Assembly: GCA_002311645.1 (NCBI GenBank)
Contig: DBYW01000035.1
Span: 45,018-109,017, forward strand
Direction of reading: 5' to 3'
DNA: 64,000 bases
Source: Bacteroidales bacterium UBA1176
GTDB taxonomy: Bacteria; Bacteroidota; Bacteroidia; Bacteroidales; WCHB1-69
The position numbers and the translations under genes are program-made. Of the stretch, positions 1 through 10,022 are shown one piece after another. Positions within the stretch are counted from its first letter, which is position 1, and each line of letters starts with the position of its first letter. The notes beneath the pieces were generated by a model. That model was not told the origin of the DNA. It worked only from the letters and a program-made list of their open reading frames with translations, and ran no database searches.

Positions 1-2532
1 CAAGCCGAGATTTCCCAAGGCCGCATAGAGGCGCTGCTCAATTACCAGACCATGATCAGCTCCCTGACCGCCATGCCGTTGGCCAACGCCTCCATGTTGG
101 ACGACGCCACCGCCGCCGGCGAGATGATGCTCATGTTCTTCCGCAGCCGCAACCGCGACCAGCAAAAGAACAATGTCTGCAAGTACTTCGTTGCCGACGA
201 CGTGTTCGCGCACAGCATCGGCGTGATGAAGACCAACGCAGCCCCGCAAGGCATCGAGCTGGTGATTGGCAAGGTCGGCGAAGTGCAACTCGACGAGACC
301 TTCTTCGGTGCCATGGTGCAATATCCCAACCAGTATGGCGGCATCGGCGACTTCCGCAAGTTCGTGGAAGAGGCCCATGCCAAGAACATCTTCGTGGGCG
401 TGGCCACCGACCTGTTAGCCCTGACGCTGCTCACCCCTCCGGGCGAGTGGGGTGCCGACTGTGTGGTCGGTTCCACCCAGCGCTTCGGTCTGCCCCTCGG
501 CTACGGCAGCCCCGCTGCCGGCTTCTACGCCTGCCGCGACACGTTCCTTCGTCAGATGCCTGGCCGTATCATCGGTGTCACCGTGGACGCCCAAGGCAAC
601 CGCGCCGTCCGGATGGCCTTGCAGACCCGCGAGCAGCACATCAAGCGTGACCGCGCAACTTCCAACATCTGCACCGCCAGCGCCCTCACCGCCATCATGG
701 CCGGATTCTACGGCATGTGGCACGGAGCCGAAGGATTGAAAAACAAGGCTGTCAAGATCAACGTGCTCGCCGGCGTCCTCGCCGAAGAGTCCAAGAAATA
801 CGGCTACGACCCCACCGACACCTTCTTCGACACGGTCTGCATGTCCGTGCCCGCCGGAATCACCACCAAGGATGTGGAAAAAGTCGCCTTGGCCAAGAAA
901 GTCAACCTCCGCTACTGGTGCGAGAGCTGCCTGAGTATCTCCCTCGACGAGACGGTCACCCACGACGACGTGAACATGATTCTCGAGATCTTAGCCACCG
1001 CCGCCGGCAAGCCTTTCACACCGCACGTGTGCGACGGCAAATGCGGCATCCCCGACCTGCACATTCCCACTGAATTAGCTCGTAAGAGCCCCTTCATGCA
1101 ACAGTCCATTTTCCAGAAATACCACTCCGAAACGGAGATGATGCGCTATATGAAGATGCTGGAGGTGAAGGATCTCTCTCTGAACCGTGCCATGATTCCG
1201 CTGGGTTCCTGCACCATGAAGCTGAACGCTGCCGCCGAGATGCTGCCGCTGAGCTGGCCTGAGGCATGCAACATCCACCCATACGCCCCCGCCGACCAAG
1301 CCGAGGGCTATCGTCAAATCATCGAAGAGGTGAGCCAATGGCTCTGCACCATCACGGGCTTCAAGGCCGTGTCGTTGCAACCCAACTCCGGTGCCGCAGG
1401 CGAGTATGCCGGCATGACCGTCATCCGCAACTACCACCTCAGCCGCGGCGAGGGGCACCGCAACATCTGCCTCATCCCCGCCTCCGCACACGGCACCAAC
1501 CCCGCCTCCTCCGCCAAGGCCGGCAATAAGATCGTGGTCATCAAATCAACGGAAAATGGCGAAGTCGATGTTGAAGACCTGCGCGCCAAGGCCGAGCAGT
1601 ACCGCGACAACCTCTCCTGCCTGATGATCACCTATCCTTCCACGCACGGTGCCTTCGAGGAGAAAATTCTCGACATCATCAAGATCATCCACGACAATGG
1701 TGGTCTCGTTTATATGGACGGTGCCAACATGAACGCCCAAGTGGGTCTCACCTCGCCGGGCAGCATGGGTGCCGACGTCTGCCACCTCAATCTGCACAAG
1801 ACCTTCGCCATGCCCCACGGCGGCGGCGGTCCCGGTGTCGGCCCGATTGCAGTCTGCGAGAAGCTGGTCGACTTCCTGCCCAACCACGCCTTCGTTACCA
1901 CGGGTGGCAGCAAGGGCAGCCAAGTGGCCTCCACACCGTTCGGCAGCGCCTACCTTCTGCCTATCACTTACGGCTACCTCAAGATGCTCGGCGGTGCCGG
2001 TCTGACCGAGGTCACCAAGGGTGCCATCCTGAACGCCAACTACCTGCGTGCCCGTTTGCAGGATCACTACAAAATCCTCTATACGGGGGCTCAAGGCATG
2101 TGCGCACATGAGATGATCCTCGACTGCAACGCATTCGACCGCAGTGCCGGCATACAAGTCGGCGACATTGCCAAGCGTCTCATGGACTACGGTTTTCACG
2201 CTCCCACCGTGGCCTTCCCAGTTCACGGCACGCTGATGGTGGAACCCACCGAGAGCGAGCCACTCAGCGAACTTGACCGCTTCTGCGACGCCATGATCGC
2301 CATCCGCCAAGAGATCCGCGACATCGAGGAGGGACGCGCTGACCGCGACAACAACCTCATCAAAAACGCACCGCACACGATGAATGTGGTTTGCGCCGAC
2401 GAATGGACACGCCCGTACACCCGTCAGCAAGCCGCCTTCCCGCTTGCCCACACCGAGAAATACTGGCCCACTGTCGGCAAGATCGACGACGCCTACGGCG
2501 ACCGCAACTTGGTGTGCGTGGTGAATGAATAA
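1..2532 (+). CDS. gcvP: Glycine dehydrogenase (aminomethyl-transferring), P-protein, 5'-truncated by window edge
   Basis: P-protein of the glycine cleavage system. It is a PLP enzyme that decarboxylates glycine and passes the aminomethyl group to the lipoyl H-protein in the cytoplasm. The reading frame is open from base 1 and reads EISQGRIEALLNYQTM at the edge, so about 110 N-terminal residues of the usual 950 lie outside the window. 843 codons are visible. The PLP-binding lysine sits in NLHKTFAMPHGGGGPG, with its codon at 1798-1800. The linker and second, C-terminal half-domain are present (CTMKLNAAAEM, SAHGTNPASSA). The gene ends in TAA and is followed by a hairpin terminator. The first ATG in the window (52) is internal, not the real start. 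Other gcv genes are not in view. Confidence 0.97.
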   Translation, partial: QAEISQGRIEALLNYQTMISSLTAMPLANASMLDDATAAGEMMLMFFRSRNRDQQKNNVCKYFVADDVFAHSIGVMKTNAAPQGIELVIGKVGEVQLDETFFGAMVQYPNQYGGIGDFRKFVEEAHAKNIFVGVATDLLALTLLTPPGEWGADCVVGSTQRFGLPLGYGSPAAGFYACRDTFLRQMPGRIIGVTVDAQGNRAVRMALQTREQHIKRDRATSNICTASALTAIMAGFYGMWHGAEGLKNKAVKINVLAGVLAEESKKYGYDPTDTFFDTVCMSVPAGITTKDVEKVALAKKVNLRYWCESCLSISLDETVTHDDVNMILEILATAAGKPFTPHVCDGKCGIPDLHIPTELARKSPFMQQSIFQKYHSETEMMRYMKMLEVKDLSLNRAMIPLGSCTMKLNAAAEMLPLSWPEACNIHPYAPADQAEGYRQIIEEVSQWLCTITGFKAVSLQPNSGAAGEYAGMTVIRNYHLSRGEGHRNICLIPASAHGTNPASSAKAGNKIVVIKSTENGEVDVEDLRAKAEQYRDNLSCLMITYPSTHGAFEEKILDIIKIIHDNGGLVYMDGANMNAQVGLTSPGSMGADVCHLNLHKTFAMPHGGGGPGVGPIAVCEKLVDFLPNHAFVTTGGSKGSQVASTPFGSAYLLPITYGYLKMLGGAGLTEVTKGAILNANYLRARLQDHYKILYTGAQGMCAHEMILDCNAFDRSAGIQVGDIAKRLMDYGFHAPTVAFPVHGTLMVEPTESEPLSELDRFCDAMIAIRQEIRDIEEGRADRDNNLIKNAPHTMNVVCADEWTRPYTRQQAAFPLAHTEKYWPTVGKIDDAYGDRNLVCVVNE

Positions 2533-2588
2533 CATTCCACACCGACCGAGTGGGATTCCACCCACTTGGCGACTTTGCAACAATTTAT

Positions 2589-2629
2589 GTAGGAGCATCT
2601 TTCAATGGTGCTCCTACATTGTTTTTTTT
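2589..2629 (+). terminator. Rho-independent terminator after gcvP
   Basis: A perfect 9-bp stem (GTAGGAGCA at 2589-2597 with TGCTCCTAC at 2609-2617) has an 11-nt loop and is followed by ATTG and eight T. It ends three bases before the -7 box that serves gldF, so terminator and promoter are packed together. Confidence 0.88.
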
Positions 2630-2631
2630 CG

Positions 2632-2639
2632 TACCTTTG
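2632..2639 (+). promoter_or_regulatory. -7 box for gldF-gldG
   Basis: TACCTTTG matches the Bacteroidota -7 consensus TAnnTTTG. It lies 19 bp before the chosen gldF start at 2659. No clear -33 TTG at the usual spacing. Confidence 0.65.
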
Positions 2640-2658
2640 CGCCCTAAATACAGATTGC

Positions 2659-3390
2659 ATGTACAGCTTGTATATCAAAGAGATAAAATCATTTCTAAGC
2701 TCCATTATCGGCTATATCTTCGTAGGGGTGTTCCTAATCATCTCCGGATTGTTCCTGTGGGTGTTCCCCAACGTGGACAACGTGATGGAGGCAGGGCTGG
2801 CCGACCTGCACGGGCTTTTCAACCTGTCGCAGTTCCTTTTCCTCTTCTTGGTGCCCGCCATCACCATGCGTTCTTTTGCCGAGGAACGTCGCACCGGCAC
2901 CATGGACCTTTTGCTCACAAAGCCCCTGACAGACATACAGATCATCTGGGCCAAGTTCCTGTCCTGCCTCACCCTGCTCGTCATCGCCCTGATCCCCACC
3001 CTGGTCTATGTCGTCTCCATTGTTCTGTTGGGCAACCCCGTGGGCAACATGGATATGGGCAGCACCTGGGGATCTTATCTCGGCCTCATCCTCCTCGGTG
3101 CCACCTACATCTCCATCGGCATCTTCTCCTCGGCATTGACCAACAACCAGATCATCGCCTTCATCATCGCCGCCCCGCTCTGCTTCATCCTCTCCTTCGG
3201 ATTCGCTTTCATTTATTCATTCGAGTCGCTCGGAGCGTTCGGCTATTACATCAAGTCCATCGGCATCGAACATCACTACGCCTCCATCAGCAAAGGCGTG
3301 ATTGACAGTCGGGACATCGTCTATTTCTGCAGTGTCATATTCATCTTCCTCTTCGGCACGCGCATCGTACTTCTCAAACGCAAATGGTAA
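2659..3390 (+). CDS. gldF: Gliding-motility ABC transporter permease GldF
   Basis: An ABC-2 type membrane permease of 243 residues with about six hydrophobic segments. The N-terminus MYSLYIKEIKSFLSS followed by IGYIFVGVFLIISGLFLWVF is typical of GldF. The start at 2659 was chosen because an ATG at 2605 lies upstream of the -7 box and adds a non-homologous leader. In gliding Bacteroidota GldF works with GldG and the ATPase GldA. GldA is not in this window. In non-gliding Bacteroidales gldF/gldG are retained with an unclear role, so motility should not be assumed. gldG starts one base after the stop, so the two are translationally coupled. Confidence 0.9.
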   Translation: MYSLYIKEIKSFLSSIIGYIFVGVFLIISGLFLWVFPNVDNVMEAGLADLHGLFNLSQFLFLFLVPAITMRSFAEERRTGTMDLLLTKPLTDIQIIWAKFLSCLTLLVIALIPTLVYVVSIVLLGNPVGNMDMGSTWGSYLGLILLGATYISIGIFSSALTNNQIIAFIIAAPLCFILSFGFAFIYSFESLGAFGYYIKSIGIEHHYASISKGVIDSRDIVYFCSVIFIFLFGTRIVLLKRKW

Positions 3391-3391
3391 A

Positions 3392-5179
3392 ATGAAAAGG
3401 AACGGCACTATGAAAAAAAACACTGGCAGCAAGAGCAGCATGCAATTCAAAAGGAACACCCTCCTCGGGCTTCTCGTGGCAGTGGCGATTCTCGTCGTTG
3501 TCAACATACTCTCCTCGTTTCTTTTCTTCCGCATCGACCTGACGAAGGACAAACGGCACTCGTTGTCGCCCTCGACCATCGAGATGCTGAAAAACCTGGA
3601 CGACCGCGTTTATTTCCGGGTTTATCTCAAAGGAAAAAACCAACCAGCTGATTATCAATTATTTGCAAAACAAGTGGAACAGATGCTGCAAGATTTCCGC
3701 AGCTATTCCAAGAATGTCTATTTCGAGTTCATCGACCCCATGGAGGGCAAGAGCGGCGAAGAGGTCAACTCCATATTGGCCGAGTTCGTCCGGAAGGGGC
3801 TGGAGCCGATTCCCATCAGCCGCGAAGATGCGTCGGGCTACTCCACGCACATGGTGATTCCAGGGGCCATCGTTTCCTATCGCGGCAAGGAGTACCCTGC
3901 TCAGGTGGTCGTTGCCGACCCGTCGGGAGCAGACTGGCTTCAGTACTCCATACAAGAGCTGGAGTACAATCTTGTCTCCCCCATCCGACGGCTCATGAAG
4001 ACGGAGAAGCCGGTTGTGGCATATCTTGAAGGCCACGGCGAACTGGACTTCTACAACACCTGCTGGACCGCCATGCAACTGCAGCGTTTCTACAACGTCA
4101 CCCGCATCGTGCTCGACGGGAAGATCAACGCGCTGCGCGACATCAGCATAGCCGACTCTGCGACACAGACTCTCAAATTGGGCGACAACAAGTACGACGT
4201 GCTCATCATCGCGCAACCCACCCAACCGTTCAAGGAATTCGACAAATACATCCTCGACCAGTTCGTGATGCGCGGCGGCAAGATTCTCTGGCTCGTTGAC
4301 AACACCACGGCCGCATTGGACAGTCTGCAGAGCACGCCAGAGTTCTTCGCGACTCCGCGCTCGCTCTACATCAACGACCTCTTCTTCACCTACGGCGTGC
4401 GCCTCAACCCCAACCTCATCCAAGACCTCAGCTGCCTGCCCATCCCGCAGCAGGTCGGCATGTTGGGCGACCAGCCGCAGTACAAGTTCATGGCCTTCCC
4501 ATACAGTCTGGACATCGTTAATTTCAGCGACCATCCCATCGTGCGTAACATCAAAGAGGTAAAGTCCGACTTTGCCGGCTCCATCGACATGGTGGGCAAG
4601 TCTGAGAATCTCACCAAGACCCCGTTGATGTTCAGCTCCGAGCGCTCCAAGTTGGTGCCCGCGCCCTCTATTGTTTCGCTGCGCGTGGCGCTCACCAAAC
4701 CCAACATGCAGGAGTACGCCTTCCACAACCTGCCCGTCGCGGTACTGGTGGAAGGCTCTTTCGAATCCGCCTTCAAAGGCATCCTTCCCATCGAGTTTGA
4801 CACCATCAAAGAACTCGACTACCGCGACCATAGCGTGCCCACCCGCCAGATCTTCGTGGCAGACGGTGACATCATCCGCAATCCCTTCGACCGCAAACGC
4901 AACCAGCCCTATCCAGCCGGCTACGACATCTATACCCGCACCATGTACGATAACACCCAATTTATCGTTAATTGTGTCAACTATCTTTGTGACGACGATG
5001 ACCTGCTGCAACTGCGCGCCAAGAACTTCAAAATCGGTTCCCTCAACCAAGAAAAAATCAGAGGCAAAAAAGTCAAACTCGCCCTCCTCAACATCGGCAT
5101 ACCGCTCCTGTTGATTTCCCTGCTCGGCATCGTGCTTATCGTGACCCGCAAGGTGCGTTTTTCCAAAAAAGACAAATAA
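3392..5179 (+). CDS. gldG: Gliding-motility-associated protein GldG (ABC transporter accessory/substrate-binding subunit)
   Basis: 595 residues. There is one transmembrane helix near residues 18-45 (LLGLLVAVAILVVVNILSSF), a large periplasmic part, and a second helix near the C-terminus (about 565-588, IPLLLISLLGIVLIV) with a short basic tail. The extracytoplasmic region has the GldG/ABC_transp_aux arrangement: FFRIDLTKDKRHSLSPST after the first helix, and VVAYLEGHGELDFY near the middle. The start at 3392 directly follows the gldF stop. A longer frame from 3302 overlaps gldF with a serine-rich, non-homologous stretch and is not used. ATG at 3410 is a possible alternative. With GldF it should form the membrane part of an ABC-type complex. 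Confidence 0.9.
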   Translation: MKRNGTMKKNTGSKSSMQFKRNTLLGLLVAVAILVVVNILSSFLFFRIDLTKDKRHSLSPSTIEMLKNLDDRVYFRVYLKGKNQPADYQLFAKQVEQMLQDFRSYSKNVYFEFIDPMEGKSGEEVNSILAEFVRKGLEPIPISREDASGYSTHMVIPGAIVSYRGKEYPAQVVVADPSGADWLQYSIQELEYNLVSPIRRLMKTEKPVVAYLEGHGELDFYNTCWTAMQLQRFYNVTRIVLDGKINALRDISIADSATQTLKLGDNKYDVLIIAQPTQPFKEFDKYILDQFVMRGGKILWLVDNTTAALDSLQSTPEFFATPRSLYINDLFFTYGVRLNPNLIQDLSCLPIPQQVGMLGDQPQYKFMAFPYSLDIVNFSDHPIVRNIKEVKSDFAGSIDMVGKSENLTKTPLMFSSERSKLVPAPSIVSLRVALTKPNMQEYAFHNLPVAVLVEGSFESAFKGILPIEFDTIKELDYRDHSVPTRQIFVADGDIIRNPFDRKRNQPYPAGYDIYTRTMYDNTQFIVNCVNYLCDDDDLLQLRAKNFKIGSLNQEKIRGKKVKLALLNIGIPLLLISLLGIVLIVTRKVRFSKKDK

Positions 5180-5212
5180 TTTCAATTATTCATTAAAAAC
5201 ACCATCACTCAA

Positions 5213-8020
5213 ATGAAAAAGCTCTTTCTTATCCTCAGTATTGTCCTCACGGCAATCTTTGCTTTCGGCCAGGACGTAAAACTGAACGAAAGCATCAAGA
5301 ACGACCCGCGTGTCCGCATCGGCAAGTTGGACAATGGCCTGACCTACTACATTCGCCAAAACGCCCAACCCAAGAAAGTTGTGGAATTCCGCTTGGCCGT
5401 GAACGCCGGATCCAACCAGGAGAACGACAACCAGCGCGGCCTGGCTCACTTCACCGAGCACATGGCCTTCAACGGCATTGAAGGAATGCCTGGCAACACT
5501 ATGATTGACAAGCTGCAAAGCCTCGGTGTGGTTTTTGGTGCTGACCTCAACGCCTACACCTCCTTTGACGAGACAGTCTATATGATCCCCATGCCGCTCG
5601 ACGATCCCAAGAACCTCGACCTTGGACTTCAAATCCTGCGCGGCTGGGCCCACGGTCTGCTCTACGACCACAAGGAAATCGACGCTGAAAGAGGCGTCAT
5701 CACCGAAGAGTACCGTCTCGGCCTCGGCGCCGACGACCGCATGCGCAAAGAATACTGGCCCATCCTCATGAAAGACTCCCGCTATGCCGACCGCATGCCC
5801 ATCGGCCTGCTGGACATCATACAAAACTTCGACTACCAAGTCATCAAAGATTTCTACAACGACTGGTATCGCCCCGATCTGCAAGCCGTCATCGTGGTAG
5901 GCGACATCAACGCCGACGAGGTTGAGGGCAAAATCAAGAAACTTTTCAGCGACATTCCTGCCGTGCAGAACCCCCGCGTCAAGGAGAGATACCAAATCGC
6001 GGGCAACAAGGAACCGCTCGTGGCCGTCTGCACTGACAAGGAGGCTGCCGGCAACAGTGTGATGCTCATCCGCAAATTTCCCCATTTCGCCATCCAATCC
6101 AACGGCGACTTCCGCAAACAACTCATCATCGACCTCTACAATGAAATGTACGAGGCACGTCTTGACGAGATGACCCAAGACACCAAATGTCCGTTCATCG
6201 GCGCTTCTGCCGGTTACTCCCAATTCATCGGCCTCACCGACATGTACGGTTCCCAAGCCGCCAGCAAGGAGAACAAAATTCTTGAGAGCATTGAAATCCT
6301 GATGCGCGAAGACTACCGCGTACTGCAACACGGCTTCCTCCAAACCGAACTTGACCGTGCAAAAGTCTCCCTGCTCGAACGTTACGAACGCGCCTCCAAC
6401 GAAGTCGACAAGACCGAATCTTCCCGCTACGCATCCGAATACGTCAGCAATTTCCTTTATGGCGACCCTATCCCGGGCGCAAAGCGTGAATACACCCTCG
6501 CCAAGAAACTGCTCGACGGCATCAAACTTGCCGAAGTCAACGGCATGGCAAAAAGATGGATCACGCCTGAAAATCTCGTCGTGATTGTCACCGCCCCCGA
6601 AAAAGAAGGTGTGTCCGTGCCCGCCAAAGAGGAGATTCTCAAAGTCATCAAGAACGAGAACTTGAAGAATGTCCAACCTTACGTCGACACCTACAAAGAG
6701 CAAGAGATTGTGGAAAGAAGTTCCCTCAAGCCAGGTTCCATTCTCAGAACCGAAGAAATCCCCGCCATCAAGGCTCAAAAGGTGATCCTCTCCAACGGCA
6801 TCGAGGTTATCCTCAAAAAGACCGATTACAAGAACGACGAGATTCTCTTCACCGCCACCAGCAAGGGTGGGCTGAGCCTTTGCAAGGTGGAAGATCTCCC
6901 CTCCGCTTACTTTGCCACCAACATCATTGACCGCAGCGGCATTGCCGACATCGACTACAACTCCCTGCTCAAAAAACTCAAGACCAAGCAAGCAGGTGTC
7001 ACCCCCGACATCGGATCCATGACCGAGAGCCTCGATGGTTCCTCCACCCCGAAAGACCTTGAATTCTTTTTCCAGTACCTCAACGCCTTCTTCACAAACC
7101 CACGCGCCGACAAAAACGCCTGCGAATTGGTGATCAACGAGACTAAGGAACAGATCAAGATGCTCCAAGCCAACGTGATGTACCACTTCATCGGTGCCCT
7201 TCTCGAAAAAGCGACCCAAAACGACCCCTACAAGGTAAACCCGATCTCCATGACCCCCGAATTCCTCGACAAAGTCGACTTCGACAAGGCCGTCAAAATC
7301 TACAAGGAACGCTTCGCCAACCCTGCCGACTTCACCTACGTCTTCGTAGGCAACTTCGATGAAAAAATGATGAACGAACTGCTCTGCGTCTACCTCGGCT
7401 CCATGAACACCAGCAAGGGAAAAGAGAATTTCAAGGATGTTTTTAAAGGACCCGCCACCGGAATCCAAAAAGCCGAAGTAAAATACGGACAAGAAGATCA
7501 AGGTTGGATGGGCCTCTATTTCGAGCAGCCTTACGACTACAACGCCAAGAACAACATGACCGTCACCGTGCTCGGCGAAGTGGTGAACCAATACCTGCTT
7601 GAGATTGTCCGCGAAAAGATGGGTGACGTTTACTCCCCGATGTCCCAGATGGGCTATGAGAAACTTCCGACCCCCACATACACATTGCTGATCATGTTGA
7701 GTTGCAGTCCCGAGAAAACAGACAAACTCGCCAATGTCTGCATCGACATCCTCAAGAACATCGGCAAGAAGGGCTGCGACAAGAAGAGACTCGCCAAAAT
7801 CAAAAAGCAACTGATTGCCACCCGCGAAAAGAATATCCAAACCAACCGTTTCTGGCTCAACTACATCAACGGGAAGGTGCTTAACAACGACGAAATGAAC
7901 GCCGTCAACGAATATGCAGACATGGTGAACTCCGTGACGAGTAAAGACATTGTCAACTTCATGAAGAAATATTTCAAATACGACAATTACGTGCGTGTTG
8001 ACCTGAAACCTGAGAAATAA
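5213..8020 (+). CDS. Secreted M16 family zinc peptidase (pitrilysin/PqqL-like, two-domain)
   Basis: 935 residues with a signal peptide (MKKLFLILSIVLTAIFAFGQ). The inverted zinc motif HxxEH is intact as H79-F-T-E82-H83, with the downstream glutamate in ERGVITEE about 75 residues later. The length fits two tandem M16 units (active N-terminal half plus inactive C-terminal half), as in PqqL-like periplasmic proteases that degrade peptides in a closed chamber. Its own ATG follows a 33-bp gap after gldG. No TAnnTTTG box is visible in that gap, so it may be co-transcribed with gldFG. Substrate unknown. Confidence 0.92.
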   Translation: MKKLFLILSIVLTAIFAFGQDVKLNESIKNDPRVRIGKLDNGLTYYIRQNAQPKKVVEFRLAVNAGSNQENDNQRGLAHFTEHMAFNGIEGMPGNTMIDKLQSLGVVFGADLNAYTSFDETVYMIPMPLDDPKNLDLGLQILRGWAHGLLYDHKEIDAERGVITEEYRLGLGADDRMRKEYWPILMKDSRYADRMPIGLLDIIQNFDYQVIKDFYNDWYRPDLQAVIVVGDINADEVEGKIKKLFSDIPAVQNPRVKERYQIAGNKEPLVAVCTDKEAAGNSVMLIRKFPHFAIQSNGDFRKQLIIDLYNEMYEARLDEMTQDTKCPFIGASAGYSQFIGLTDMYGSQAASKENKILESIEILMREDYRVLQHGFLQTELDRAKVSLLERYERASNEVDKTESSRYASEYVSNFLYGDPIPGAKREYTLAKKLLDGIKLAEVNGMAKRWITPENLVVIVTAPEKEGVSVPAKEEILKVIKNENLKNVQPYVDTYKEQEIVERSSLKPGSILRTEEIPAIKAQKVILSNGIEVILKKTDYKNDEILFTATSKGGLSLCKVEDLPSAYFATNIIDRSGIADIDYNSLLKKLKTKQAGVTPDIGSMTESLDGSSTPKDLEFFFQYLNAFFTNPRADKNACELVINETKEQIKMLQANVMYHFIGALLEKATQNDPYKVNPISMTPEFLDKVDFDKAVKIYKERFANPADFTYVFVGNFDEKMMNELLCVYLGSMNTSKGKENFKDVFKGPATGIQKAEVKYGQEDQGWMGLYFEQPYDYNAKNNMTVTVLGEVVNQYLLEIVREKMGDVYSPMSQMGYEKLPTPTYTLLIMLSCSPEKTDKLANVCIDILKNIGKKGCDKKRLAKIKKQLIATREKNIQTNRFWLNYINGKVLNNDEMNAVNEYADMVNSVTSKDIVNFMKKYFKYDNYVRVDLKPEK

Positions 8021-8061
8021 ACATAACCCATCACATTTGTTACACGAAAACCTATACAGAA

Positions 8062-9471
8062 ATGACTGATTACGAATTGAAAAACAAAGTGGCCGATATG
8101 TCGTTGGCCGACTGGGGCCGCAAGGACATTGACGTTTCACAAAAAGAGATGCCCGGCCTGTTAGCGCTGAGAGAAAAATATGGCGACACCAAGCCCCTGA
8201 ATGGTGTGCGCATCATGGGTTCGCTGCACATGACCATCCAAACCGCCGTCCTGATCGAGACGTTAGTGCATCTGGGTGCAGAAGTGCGCTGGTGCAGTTG
8301 CAACATCTTCTCCACACAGGACCACGCAGCCGCGGCTATCGCTGCCACGGGCGTATCTGTGTTCGCCTGGAAGGGCGAAACCCTTGAAGACTATTGGTGG
8401 TGCACCAACCAGGCCCTATCGTTCCCCGGCGGCAAAGGCCCGCAACTCATCGTGGACGACGGCGGCGACGCAACCCTGCTCATCCACCTTGGCTACAAGG
8501 CGGAAGAAGATCCCACCATCCTCGACAAGACCCCCGAGAACCACGAACAAGCTGTCATCTTCCATACCCTCAAGGAGATTTTGAAAGAAGACCCGCACAA
8601 ATGGCATAACATGGTCAAGGAAATCAAGGGCGTCTCTGAAGAGACCACCACGGGCGTACACCGTCTCTACCAAATGATGGAGCGCGGTGAGCTGCTCTTC
8701 CCCGCCATCAATGTCAACGACTCCGTCACGAAGTCCAAGTTCGACAACAAATACGGCTGCCGCGAGTCCTTGGCCGACGGCATCAAGCGTGCCACCGACA
8801 TCATGCTCGCCGGCAAGGTGGTGTGCGTGTGCGGCTATGGTGACGTGGGCAAAGGCTGTGCTCAGTCCATGAAATCCTACGGTGCACGTGTCATCGTCAC
8901 TGAAGTCGACCCCATCTGTGCATTGCAGGCCGCCATGGAAGGCTTTGAGGTTAAGACTGTGGAGGACGCCCTCCCCGAAGCCAACCTCTATGTCACCACC
9001 ACTGGCAACTGCGATGTCATCACCGTGGAACACCTCAACAAGATGAAGGACCAGGCCATCGTCTGCAACATCGGACACTTCGACAACGAAATCCAAGTGA
9101 GTGCATTTGAACGCCAGCCCGGCATCACCAAGCGCAACATCAAGCCGCAAGTTGACGAGTACATTTTCCCCGACGGGCACTCCATCTTCATCTTGGCGGA
9201 AGGCCGCTTAGTGAACCTCGGATGCGCCACGGGACATCCCTCTTTCGTCATGAGCAACTCCTTCACCAATCAGACCATGGCACAACTCGACCTGTGGCAA
9301 CACGACTACAAGGTCGGTGTTTACAACCTGCCCAAGGAACTGGACGAAGAGGTCGCCCGCCTGCATCTCGGCAAGATCGGAGCCAAGCTCACCAAACTCA
9401 CCCAGAAGCAGGCCGACTACATCGGCGTTCCTATCGACGGTCCGTTCAAATCAGATTTCTATCGATACTAA
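8062..9471 (+). CDS. ahcY: Adenosylhomocysteinase
   Basis: S-adenosyl-L-homocysteine hydrolase, 469 residues. It splits SAH into adenosine and homocysteine using tightly bound NAD+ and so relieves product inhibition of methyltransferases. The NAD-binding motif CGYGDVGKG is at about residues 256-264. The substrate-domain sequence EDQ-type region reads STQDHAAAA. The C-terminus PFKSDFYRY matches the conserved lysine/tyrosine tail that reaches into the NAD site of the neighbouring subunit. Length and ends are normal. A strong terminator follows directly. Confidence 0.98.
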   Translation: MTDYELKNKVADMSLADWGRKDIDVSQKEMPGLLALREKYGDTKPLNGVRIMGSLHMTIQTAVLIETLVHLGAEVRWCSCNIFSTQDHAAAAIAATGVSVFAWKGETLEDYWWCTNQALSFPGGKGPQLIVDDGGDATLLIHLGYKAEEDPTILDKTPENHEQAVIFHTLKEILKEDPHKWHNMVKEIKGVSEETTTGVHRLYQMMERGELLFPAINVNDSVTKSKFDNKYGCRESLADGIKRATDIMLAGKVVCVCGYGDVGKGCAQSMKSYGARVIVTEVDPICALQAAMEGFEVKTVEDALPEANLYVTTTGNCDVITVEHLNKMKDQAIVCNIGHFDNEIQVSAFERQPGITKRNIKPQVDEYIFPDGHSIFILAEGRLVNLGCATGHPSFVMSNSFTNQTMAQLDLWQHDYKVGVYNLPKELDEEVARLHLGKIGAKLTKLTQKQADYIGVPIDGPFKSDFYRY

Positions 9472-9474
9472 CCA

Positions 9475-9500
9475 AAATCCCGCAGAAATGCGGGATTTTT
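9475..9500 (+). terminator. Rho-independent terminator after ahcY
   Basis: A perfect 10-bp stem, AAATCCCGCA / TGCGGGATTT, is closed by a GAAA tetraloop, with a short T run. The stem begins four bases after the ahcY stop. Because the left arm starts with an A run, it could also stop minus-strand transcripts arriving from 9555. Confidence 0.9.
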
Positions 9501-9554
9501 CATATAAAGCCCGAGCTCAACTGCACGGATATCCGATGATGTCCAGCTATAGGA

Positions 9555-9965
9555 TCACCTTACCGCCACAAACAACACCTCTTGGTAGTCACCGCTTATG
9601 GCCCGCAAGCGACAGACCTCCCCGGAGTGGTAGAGCGTGTCGCTGAAAGACATACTGAACACCGCAGTCAGCACTCTCCCATTTCCATAAGTATCCGTGA
9701 TCCAGTGGAAATTCTCATCACCATCGTGCAACTCCATAGTATAACCTGGCGGCTGTTGCCAGTAGAATCGCCAATCCTCACCTGAGTTGATCGCTTCGAC
9801 ACCTATTTCCTGATAGGTGTTCAAGGACACTGTCACAGTGTCAGCTGTGATTTCCTGACCATCCATATAAAACCGCACATCAGAATTCGGACGTTGCCAT
9901 GGCCATTCACATGACACAAGACCGATGGTCATTACCAACAAAATCAACAAACCAATTTTCTTCAT
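9555..9965 (-). CDS. Small predicted lipoprotein, function unknown
   Basis: 136 residues from the start at 9965 (MKKIGLLILLVMTIGLVSC). Four extra codons upstream (MIIN) are possible. A lipobox ending in VSC at about residue 19 suggests lipid anchoring. After the cysteine the protein is rich in beta-prone stretches (VRFYMDGQEITADTVTVSL) and has two further cysteines. It resembles short Ig-like or cell-surface lipoproteins of Bacteroidales, but I recognise no family. The signal peptide is almost the same as that of the Fib_succ-domain protein at 11572 (MKKIGLLLLLIIA). Confidence 0.7.
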   Translation of the reverse strand: MKKIGLLILLVMTIGLVSCEWPWQRPNSDVRFYMDGQEITADTVTVSLNTYQEIGVEAINSGEDWRFYWQQPPGYTMELHDGDENFHWITDTYGNGRVLTAVFSMSFSDTLYHSGEVCRLRAISGDYQEVLFVAVR

Positions 9966-10022
9966 ATTAATTATCAACTAAAATTCGCATCCAATTCAAC
10001 ACTGCCGGGCACCTGCTTGGGC

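Noticed and set aside
3659..5185. A 508-codon open frame antisense to gldG
   Set aside because: A shadow of a GC-biased coding strand, with no promoter, start context or domain.
5186..8140. A 984-codon open frame antisense to the secreted M16 peptidase
   Set aside because: It mirrors the peptidase gene codon by codon, shows Val/Phe/His-rich shadow composition, and the sense strand has an intact catalytic motif and signal peptide.
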